Shown: piece after piece, positions 54,681-62,800 of the stretch
Numbering within the stretch: position 1 is the first letter of the stretch
How the letters are laid out: every line of letters starts with the position of its first letter
NCBI RefSeq assembly: GCF_024699965.1
Contig: NZ_JAJOMZ010000004.1
Coordinates: 310,001 to 374,000, forward strand
DNA from: Flavobacterium sp. J372
GTDB taxonomy: Bacteria; Bacteroidota; Bacteroidia; Flavobacteriales; Flavobacteriaceae
Direction: 5' to 3'
DNA length: 64,000 bases
Program-made: the position numbers and the translations under genes
Notes under the pieces: model-generated
What the model saw: only the letters and a program-made list of their open reading frames with translations
Databases searched by the model: none
What the model was told of the DNA's origin: nothing

Positions 54681-55724
54681 TTATCTTACATCTATAATTT
54701 TACGTTCGCTGCTGCTGTATTGCACCGCATCAATTATCTTCATTGTCATAATACCTTCATTTGCAGGCACGGGAACTGGTTTATCATTTACAAGAGCATC
54801 ATGCAGCGCATTAAACAACGTCATATAATTCCCTCGTTCTGTCATTATCTTTTTGCGAATCGCTTCACCATCGATTCCCGTATGTAATAGCCCCTGCTTA
54901 TCTTCCGGCTCAATGCCGTAGGCCGTGTCTTCCGGCTTAACCCCCACCTTAAGCTGGTCTTCCTGCACATCACCGCGTTCTTTAAGGAAGGAGCCGTTCT
55001 TGCCATGAATAGCATAAGACGGTACGGCTTCGCGCACGAAAAAACCCGCATGCAATTTTATCCGCTTGTCAGGATAATACAGCACGATGCTGAAATCATC
55101 ATCAATCAGTGAGTTATTACGGGTTTTACGCAGGTCACCATATACTGCTTCAGGAAAACCGAAGAGCTGCAACGCCTGGTCTATTACATGTGAGCCCAAA
55201 TCCCACAGTATGCCCGCACCGGGTTCTGCCACTTCTTTGTGCGCTTTGGGGCTTAGTACAGGGTTATATCGGTCAAAACGTATTTCGGCTTCAACAATAT
55301 CACCCAACACGCCTTCATCCAAAACTTTTTTAACGGTAAGAAAGTCACTGTCCCACCTTCGGTTTTGGTACACACAAAGTTTTAGTCCTCTACTTTTGGC
55401 GAGGTTATCAAGTTCCTGTGCTTCAGCAGCATTTGTTGTAAAAGATTTTTCTACAAGTACGTGTTTGCCGGCGTTCAAAGCTGCTTTGGTATATTCAAAG
55501 TGTGTGGCAACAGGCGTGTTTACTACTATGAGTTCGGTATCGCTTTGCAAAAGTGCTTCAAACGAATTAAAACTTTCTGTAGAATGATAGTTTTGCTGTA
55601 TGTTCTTTGTGCTGCGTTCCCAGGCGCCAATGAGCTCAAAACCTGGATGCGCATTAAGGAATGGGGCATGGAATACTTTGCCCGACATGCCGTAGGATAA
55701 TAATGCTGTTTTTATTTTTTTCAT
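54681..55724 (-). CDS. Gfo/Idh/MocA-family oxidoreductase
   Basis: A 347-residue NAD(P)-dependent dehydrogenase with an N-terminal Rossmann domain (ALLSYGMSGKVFHAPFL, IVVNTPVATHFEYTKAAL, HVLVEKSFTTNAAEA, with EKS where EKP is usual) and a C-terminal substrate domain (GILWDLGSHVIDQALQLFG with the conserved Asp and His). It resembles YdgJ/YvaA-like sugar or inositol dehydrogenases. It is coupled to the downstream aldo/keto reductase. Confidence 0.9.
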   Translation of the reverse strand: MKKIKTALLSYGMSGKVFHAPFLNAHPGFELIGAWERSTKNIQQNYHSTESFNSFEALLQSDTELIVVNTPVATHFEYTKAALNAGKHVLVEKSFTTNAAEAQELDNLAKSRGLKLCVYQNRRWDSDFLTVKKVLDEGVLGDIVEAEIRFDRYNPVLSPKAHKEVAEPGAGILWDLGSHVIDQALQLFGFPEAVYGDLRKTRNNSLIDDDFSIVLYYPDKRIKLHAGFFVREAVPSYAIHGKNGSFLKERGDVQEDQLKVGVKPEDTAYGIEPEDKQGLLHTGIDGEAIRKKIMTERGNYMTLFNALHDALVNDKPVPVPANEGIMTMKIIDAVQYSSSERKIIDVR

Positions 55725-55763
55725 TTTAATGTAACCTCATAGGTAGATAGTTTGTCGCTCCGA

Positions 55764-55779
55764 CCCGATAGCCATCGGG
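55764..55779. repeat. Short palindrome CCCGAT..ATCGGG
   Basis: A 6-bp stem with a four-base AGCC loop in the gap between the OYE and MocA-type genes. It resembles dispersed elements containing CCCGATAGC in flavobacteria; it lacks a T-run. Confidence 0.45.
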
Positions 55780-55831
55780 ACTGCGTGACAGCTCCGAGTT
55801 CGCCAGTGTTGAAAATTGTGACTGCGACTGA

Positions 55832-56902
55832 TTACTTTTTCGCCCTTTCATACTGCTTCGGCCACATCACATCACAATCGAGTTCGCGGGCAAAGGTCAG
55901 GGCGATATTAGGGTCGCGCAATGCTTCGCGGGCAAAGAATACGAGGTCGGCTTTACCATGCGCAATGATTTCTTCCGCCTGTTGGGCGTTTGTTATCAAT
56001 CCTACTGCCGCGCTCATTATGCCCGCCTCTTTGCGCACCCTTTCAGCTACCGGCACCTGGTAGTTAGGGCCTTCGGTAATCTTTTGGTGGCGCACCAGCC
56101 CGCCCGATGAGCAATCAACCACATCAACACCTTTTTCTTTTAGTATCGCTGCAAGCTTTACACTATCATCAATAGTCCATCCGCCCTCGGCCCAGTCAAG
56201 CCCCGAAATGCGCACAAACAGCGGCAGGTCGTTTGGCCATACCTGCTGTACAGCTTTAACTACTTCAAGCAATAACCTGATGCGGTTTTCAAAACTTCCG
56301 CCATAGTCGTCTGTCCTTTTATTGGTAAGCGGCGAAAGAAACTGGTGCAGGAGGTAACCGTGCGCCGCATGTATCTCAACAACTTTGTAGCAGGCCTCAT
56401 GGGCGCGTTTTGCTGCCGACCTGAAATCGTCAACTACTTTTTTCAGCCCATTAGCATCCAGTGCAATCGGGGGTAGCGCTTCTTCTTCGCCGTAACGCAG
56501 TCCGCTTGGGTCAAACGTGCGCCAACCGCCTTCATCTTCAGTTAATTTCCTATGCCCCTCCCACGGCGTACACATACTGGCTTTACGGCCTGCATGTGCC
56601 AACTGAATGCCCGGGAAAGCATTCTGGCTCAGTATAAAAGTAGTTATCTGCTTGTATTTTTCGATATGTTTATCACTCCAGATGCCAAGGTCTGCGGGAG
56701 TGATGCGCCCTTCCGGCGATACAGCTGTGGCCTCCTGCATTACAAGGGCTGCACCGCCTATAGCCCGGGCACCAAGATGCACCAGGTGCCAGTCATTAGC
56801 GAAACCGTCTATTGCTGAATACTGGCACATTGGCGAAATCACTATCCGGTTTTTAAGTATAAGGCTTTTTATCTGGAGGATGGAGAACAAGTGTGGTTCC
56901 AT
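55832..56902 (-). CDS. Old Yellow Enzyme-family NADH:flavin oxidoreductase
   Basis: A 356-residue FMN-dependent ene-reductase of the YqjM/NamA type. It starts MEPHLFSILQIKSLILKNR and contains ISPMCQYSAIDGFANDWH, QLAHAGRKASMCTPW, EIHAAHGYLLHQFLSPLTN (substrate-binding histidines), DDYGGSFENRIRLLLEVV and LVFFAREALRDPNIAL. The ATG at 56902 is preferred over an upstream in-frame ATG at 57013 because the extra residues are unlike the family. The substrate is unknown. Confidence 0.92.
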   Translation of the reverse strand: MEPHLFSILQIKSLILKNRIVISPMCQYSAIDGFANDWHLVHLGARAIGGAALVMQEATAVSPEGRITPADLGIWSDKHIEKYKQITTFILSQNAFPGIQLAHAGRKASMCTPWEGHRKLTEDEGGWRTFDPSGLRYGEEEALPPIALDANGLKKVVDDFRSAAKRAHEACYKVVEIHAAHGYLLHQFLSPLTNKRTDDYGGSFENRIRLLLEVVKAVQQVWPNDLPLFVRISGLDWAEGGWTIDDSVKLAAILKEKGVDVVDCSSGGLVRHQKITEGPNYQVPVAERVRKEAGIMSAAVGLITNAQQAEEIIAHGKADLVFFAREALRDPNIALTFARELDCDVMWPKQYERAKK

Positions 56903-57080
56903 ATTGTGATGTTTGAATCCTGTTAATTGAAAGATTACAAGAAGAATAATCTTACAGGTAAAATTAGCAACCCTAAATTTACCGCACAATGATGAGACAT
57001 AAAACCTGCGCATTAATTATTAACAAACATTTAAAAATCGTGTAAGAAAATTTAAAGCGGGAGAAGTTATCAGAAAACGT

Positions 57081-57088
57081 TACTTTTG
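57081..57088 (+). promoter_or_regulatory. Candidate -7 box of rseP
   Basis: TACTTTTG matches TAnnTTTG and lies 28 bp before the ATG at 57117. The -33 region has no clear TTTG. Confidence 0.45.
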
Positions 57089-57116
57089 TGCGTTTACTAC
57101 GTACTAAAGTTTAAAA

Positions 57117-58457
57117 ATGGAAATAGCTATTAAACTCGCACAGTTCTTACTGAGCCTGTCTTTACTAATAATATTACACGAGCTGGGTCACTTTATCCCT
57201 GCAAAAATATTCAAGACGAAAGTCGAAAAATTCTACCTTTTCTTTGATGTAAAATTCTCGCTTTTCAAGAAGAAAATCGGCGAGACTGTTTACGGCATAG
57301 GTTGGCTTCCGCTGGGAGGCTACGTAAAAATTGCCGGTATGATTGACGAAAGCATGGATACCGATGCCATGAAACTGCCACCACAACCTTGGGAATTCCG
57401 CAGCAAGCCGGCATGGCAAAGGCTTATAATCATGCTTGGCGGTGTTACTGTCAACTTTATTCTGGCCGTTCTTATTTACATAGGTATGGCTTACGTGTAT
57501 GGCGAAACTTTTATTGCGAATAAAGACGTAAAAGACGGTATATGGGTGAGCAATCCGGTAGGTGAGCAATTAGGCTTTAAGAACGGTGATAAGATATTGA
57601 AAGTTGACGGTAAGGAAGTTGCGAATTTCGATGATGTTTCATACAATACACTTTTCGCCAAAGATGTAACCATTGAACGAGGTGGTGAAGTTAAAGATGT
57701 GAAGTTACCCGTTGACCTTATAGACAAAATGCTTGATGGTAAGAAAGTACCATTGTTTTTATACAGAATACCATTTGCGGTAGGCGGTTTTAGTGATGAC
57801 TCTACGAACAATGGTATTTTAGAGAAGGGCGACATCATTACCTCAATTAACGGCCAACCGGTTAAATACTATGATGAAGCAGCGCCAATAGGTGAAAACC
57901 TTAAAAATCAAAAAGTTCCTGCAACTATAATTCGTGATGAAAAAGAGAAAACAGTGACACTTACATATAATAAAGAGGGTAAAATTGGGGTAGCCCCCGC
58001 TATCACTCCGCTATCAAACCTTGAAAGACTTGGCTATTATGATGTAACAAGAACGCAATACGGCTTCTTTGAAGCATTCCCTGCCGGGATAAAAAGAAGT
58101 GGTGAGGAGCTTACGAAATATTTTACCCAGCTGAAAGCCATCTTTACACCAAGCACAGGCGCATACAAAGGCGTAGGCGGGTTTTATGCCATTTTTGACA
58201 TCTTCCCTAACTCATGGAGCTGGGAAGCCTTCTGGAACATTACAGCGCTATTATCAATAATGCTTGGTGTGATGAACCTATTACCTATACCGGCTCTTGA
58301 TGGTGGGCATGTTATGTTCTTGCTATACGAAATGATTACAGGCCGAAAACCTGGCGATAAGTTTATGGAGTATGCCCAAATGGCTGGTTTCTTTATACTT
58401 ATAGCGCTGGTGCTGTTTGCCAACGGCAATGACATTTTTAAAGCCTTCAGCAAATAA
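57117..58457 (+). CDS. rseP: Site-2 protease RseP (M50 zinc metalloprotease)
   Basis: A 446-residue intramembrane protease. The active-site helix carries LIILHELGHFIPAKIF (HExxH), the third ligand lies in LLPIPALDGGHVMFLLYE near the C-terminus, and two PDZ-like segments lie between (GFKNGDKILKVDGKEVANFD; EKGDIITSINGQPVKYY). Four membrane segments are expected. It probably cuts anti-sigma factors or leftover signal peptides. Confidence 0.95.
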   Translation: MEIAIKLAQFLLSLSLLIILHELGHFIPAKIFKTKVEKFYLFFDVKFSLFKKKIGETVYGIGWLPLGGYVKIAGMIDESMDTDAMKLPPQPWEFRSKPAWQRLIIMLGGVTVNFILAVLIYIGMAYVYGETFIANKDVKDGIWVSNPVGEQLGFKNGDKILKVDGKEVANFDDVSYNTLFAKDVTIERGGEVKDVKLPVDLIDKMLDGKKVPLFLYRIPFAVGGFSDDSTNNGILEKGDIITSINGQPVKYYDEAAPIGENLKNQKVPATIIRDEKEKTVTLTYNKEGKIGVAPAITPLSNLERLGYYDVTRTQYGFFEAFPAGIKRSGEELTKYFTQLKAIFTPSTGAYKGVGGFYAIFDIFPNSWSWEAFWNITALLSIMLGVMNLLPIPALDGGHVMFLLYEMITGRKPGDKFMEYAQMAGFFILIALVLFANGNDIFKAFSK

Positions 58458-58487
58458 CCAATTTTTTAAAGATTTTTGCACAATTTG

Positions 58488-58518
58488 TTTGCGGAATTTA
58501 AAAATGGTTTTATATTTG
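58488..58518 (+). promoter_or_regulatory. Promoter of tRNA-Asn
   Basis: TTTG (58488-58491), exactly 19 bp, then TATATTTG (58511-58518): the best match to the Bacteroidetes promoter consensus in this window. The tRNA begins about 100 bp downstream, so a processed leader is expected. Confidence 0.75.
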
Positions 58519-58620
58519 CACCGCAATAAAGGCGACGGCCCGCTGCAAAAGTTCTTTAAAAAGCAATGTAATTTTCACCTGACGCCGATTAGACAAAAAT
58601 TACAATAACAATATACAGTT

Positions 58621-58695
58621 TCCTCCTTAGCTCAGCTGGTTAGAGCATCTGACTGTTAATCAGAGGGGTCCTTGGTTCGAGCCCAAGAGGGGGAG
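58621..58695 (+). tRNA. tRNA-Asn (anticodon GTT)
   Basis: A full cloverleaf is readable: acceptor TCCTCCT with AGGGGGA, D-arm GCTC...GAGC, anticodon loop CTGTTAA giving GTT, and T-arm CTTGG-TTCGAGC-CCAAG, with discriminator G. No CCA is encoded. Confidence 0.97.
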
Positions 58696-58707
58696 CAGTG
58701 AAAGAGA

Positions 58708-58735
58708 AGCCTTTACAGAAATGTAAGGGCTTTTT
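58708..58735 (+). terminator. Rho-independent terminator after tRNA-Asn
   Basis: AGCCTTTACA / TGTAAGGGCT stem with one wobble and a GAAA loop, followed by a T-run. It ends the tRNA transcript. Confidence 0.85.
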
Positions 58736-58832
58736 CTATTTTTAGTATTGCCGAATTTTCACTTAATTACAGTTGTAGTGAAACTGTAAGTAAAAAGTGG
58801 AAACAGTTCACCTGAAAATATATAAATTCAAA

Positions 58833-59822
58833 TTAATAGTAGTCAGGGCATCCATCACATTTCTTCTGCCAATCAAATTGATATAACATAGAAAACTCGT
58901 GGATACCGCCTGTACGGCCTATGCCAGATGTGTTAGCATCATAAGAGTAGCCTATCTTCAAACTTTCATATTTCAGTCCAAAGTAAGGATTGACCGAAGT
59001 AAGCAAATGACCGTTTGGTGCGTTGCGAGCTGGGTTTGTCGCCGCAGTAACCCCTACAAATACCCGTTCGAAGATAATTCCGGCACTAAGGTCAAACCTG
59101 TTAAAGTTCCCCTGCTGCATATAATTGCCTGTAATTAATAACTTAGAGTCAAACGGCAGAAAGGTATTCATAAAGTTAGAAAACTTAAACTCATAGCCAG
59201 CATTAACCGAAAAAAACATGTCCAGAGGTACATTACCGGCTTGGGTAAAAGATATATCCGGCCTGTTTAGGTGCCTTAGTGATCCGCCCACCCAACATTC
59301 CTCATTATTAAACAGAAAACCAGCGCCTATATCAAAATAACCTGCCTTATTGTTTAAGGCAAGGGGATCCATACTTACTGTGCTTACTGTACCTGTACCT
59401 ATATTCAATTGATCTTCAAGCACAAGGTTCTGGAAACCATATGATTTTCGGCCATAGCCAACCTCAATGGCGGGGTGAAAGTACCAGTCATCAGAAATCT
59501 CTACACGATAGGCATATGAACCCGTAACCAGTGAAAGGTTATAATCAGTAAATGATTCACGCTGGCTTAGGAAACTGATTCCAAAGCCGCTGGTCATTTC
59601 TTCACTCCATGTATTTAAAAATGCATAGTTACTTGTAATTTTCAGGTCAGATGTTGGCCATTGGCTGCGATGCATCACTCCAACAGATGTAGTTTCCATA
59701 AACCCTGTAAAGCCGGGATTTATAGTTTGCGGCACCATGAAGTATTGGGTAAAGATCGGGTCTTGTGCATGTAATGAGACTGCAATAAGCAGAAGTATTG
59801 TGGTGTGTATATATTTTTTCAT
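58833..59822 (-). CDS. PorP/SprF-family type IX secretion membrane protein
   Basis: A 329-residue outer-membrane protein with a signal peptide (MKKYIHTTILLLIAVSLHAQ). It begins DPIFTQYFMVPQTINPGFTG, the hallmark of the PorP/SprF family, and continues with many amphipathic beta strands. Such proteins help T9SS export or anchor a specific large adhesin whose gene lies next to them. Here it follows the SprB-repeat gene by 3 bp, matching that pattern. Confidence 0.93.
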   Translation of the reverse strand: MKKYIHTTILLLIAVSLHAQDPIFTQYFMVPQTINPGFTGFMETTSVGVMHRSQWPTSDLKITSNYAFLNTWSEEMTSGFGISFLSQRESFTDYNLSLVTGSYAYRVEISDDWYFHPAIEVGYGRKSYGFQNLVLEDQLNIGTGTVSTVSMDPLALNNKAGYFDIGAGFLFNNEECWVGGSLRHLNRPDISFTQAGNVPLDMFFSVNAGYEFKFSNFMNTFLPFDSKLLITGNYMQQGNFNRFDLSAGIIFERVFVGVTAATNPARNAPNGHLLTSVNPYFGLKYESLKIGYSYDANTSGIGRTGGIHEFSMLYQFDWQKKCDGCPDYY

Positions 59823-59825
59823 GGC

Positions 59826-62800
59826 TTATTTAATTAAAACTAATGGGCCTTCATAATTGGCAATATTTCCGTAGAAAGTTTCAACTTTCATTCTATAATA
59901 AAAGTTGCCATTCTCGGCAGGGACACCTTTTACATTACCATCCCATCCGCGCAGGGTTTCGCCTTTTTCAGAATATATCATTGAACCCCATGTATCATAA
60001 ACTTCAAGCTGAATTGATTTCAAACCGGTGTGCTGTGCATTAAACGTGTCATTAATGCCGTCAGCATTCGGCGTAAATCCGTTAGGTATCATCACATTAT
60101 ACCCTTTTTCAACGGTAAGAGTAATTGTTTTGCGACTTATACATCCGTAAGGATACACCACCGTTTGGGTAACCACATAAGTACCTTCCCGCTGGTACGA
60201 GTGTGTAGGACTTTCTTCATCAGATACTGATCCATCACCAAAATTCCATGACACGCTAGTAAAATCACCTGTTGACGTATTTGTAAATTCTATAGGGTCG
60301 ATAATTGAGTAAAGCCCATAGGTTTCAAAACCGTAAGATGTAATGGTATGTGATATGTCACCCAGCTGTTGTGTGTCAACCCCAAATGTATGGATAGCAG
60401 TACATCCTTTAAGGTCTGTAACTGTAACAGTCACACTGCCATTTTGATTTGTTGTCATACTACGACCACCTTGTCCGCTCACAGTTCCCGATGACCAGGA
60501 GTACAGATACGGTGGTATGCCACCTGATGCTGTGGCTGTATTAGTTTGCATTACGTATTTAGTCGTACAGTTAAAGTCTACATTGCTGGTTACTGTCACC
60601 TCAAGCGGAAGTGGCCTAGTCACCTGGAATTGCCTTGAAACCGAACATCCGCGGCTATCGGTAACAGTAACTGCATAATTGCCTGATGTAATGCCGGTAA
60701 GATCTTCGGTTGTTGCGCCATTTGACCACGAGAATGTAAACGGTGGAGATCCACCTGCTGGAAGCAGGTTGATGGCCCCACTCATGGTATTAGTACAATT
60801 GTCGGCATTAGTAACTACGCCGCCTAAAGTAAGTGGCTGCGGCTCTACTATAATAAAACTGCGTGTTATAACGCAAGGTTTGCTATCGGTAATCGTTACG
60901 GTATATGTACCGGCAGGAAGGTTAAACCTTGCGTTACCTGCGGTAGGGTCATCATTCCACACAAGCGAAACAGGTGCCTGCCCTCCCACCAGATTCAGCA
61001 CTATACTACCATCGTTGGCGCCGTGGCATGATATATTGGTATGCGCAGGATTTATTGTAAATATTGGCGCTTCGGGAATTATAACGCTTATGACCTTACT
61101 GCAATTGTTGCTGTCCTTTACTGTAATGACATAAGTACCTGCCGCAAGATTATCCTGGAATGTGCCTGAAGCAAAATTATCCCACGTTACCTGATACGTT
61201 CCCACTCCTCCTGATATTGCAAGTGAAAGTGAGGCATCATTAGCCCCATAACAACTTATTGGGGTTTGGGTAGGAATGATTGTGATTTCCGATGGCTGTG
61301 TAAGTGTAACTGAGATAGTAGCGCTACATCCGGAAGCATCTGTAACGGTAAGTATATACGTGCCGGCCATCACATTAGCGAGGTTTTGCGTTGCTGCGCT
61401 AAAGCTATTCGGGCCTGACCACGAATAAATATAACCTGATGCACCCGGAACACCACCCGACACATTTACTGATACAGTCCCTGTTGAAGCACCGTGACAC
61501 AATAGGTTGGTATGGGTCTCAGTAATAGTCATTGAAAGTGGCTCGGTTAAAGTATATACCTCTTGGGTAGCTACACATCCGTTTGAATCAGAAAGATTTA
61601 GGGTGTACGTTCCTGCAAACAATCCGGTGAGGTTTTGTGATGATGCGCTAAAGCCATTCGGGCCTGTCCATTGGTAAATATATGCGCCGGCGCCGCCCGC
61701 AGGAGTTATGTTTATGGTACCATTACTTCCCCCACTGCAACTTACGCCGAAGCCGTTGTAGTCAGATTTTATACCTGTGAAGGTTACCGGTTGCGGTTCT
61801 GTTATAGTGTAGTTCTGTGTTATGGTACAAACGTTTGTAGCATCACCAATCGCCACTGTGTAAGTGCCGGGTGAAAGGTTTGAAATAGTTGGTGTAGCTG
61901 CAGTGAATCCGTTAGGGCCTGTCCAGGCATAAGTATATACAGGATAACCGCCGGTTATTGTCAGGTCAATGCTTCCGTCATTTGCGCCGTTGCATGTTAT
62001 GCTGAAACCATTATGATTTGATACCGTTGCATTGCTTATTGCCAGCCCTGATGCCGGTTGTGTAACTACTATTCCCGTAAGTGTTTTTACAGTACCGTTG
62101 GCATCCGTTACTTTAATGTCATATGTTCCGGCTGCTAAATTGTCAAACACATAGTTTAGGGCTGTAAGATTATTTACTGCCTCTACTACACCACCGCCTT
62201 GTAGAATAATTTGGTAGTCAAACGGAGCAATAGATGGCTGTGTAATTTCTACCTCAATAACTCCGGTTAATTGCCCGAAGCAATTCACGTTTACATGGCT
62301 TGCAATAACTTCCTGTATCACAAGCGGCATAGGTTCGCGTACATTGAACGGAACCACTACAGCGTTACAAAGCCCGTCCGTTACTGTCACGGTATAAACA
62401 CCAACCGATAGTCCTGTTAAATCCTGGGTTGTTGCCGCAAAACCATTAGGGCCAACCCATGAATAACTATAGCTTCCGGAACCACCCGTAACTGTCAAAT
62501 CAATAGCGCCATCACTGCCACCCGCCGTGCTTATCTCAAAGCCGTTAAAATCTGAAAGCACGCTGGTAACTGAAATCTGCGGCTTAACCGTCACGACGAT
62601 ATCAAATGGCTGCCCATTACAATTACCCGGCTGTGAGAGCGGAGTAACCGTATATGTTGCAGTTTGTGTAGTGGTTGTAGGGTTAGTTAATGTCCCCGTA
62701 ACAATCGTTTCACCTGTGCCAGCTGCACCGCCTGTAAGTCCGCCTGTAACAACCGGTGCACTCCACGAGTATGTTGTAGCCGAGGGAATACTTGCCCCGG

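Noticed and set aside
60679..61134. Plus-strand frames opposite the SprB-repeat gene
   Set aside because: These low-complexity frames arise from the repetitive codons of the adhesin on the other strand.
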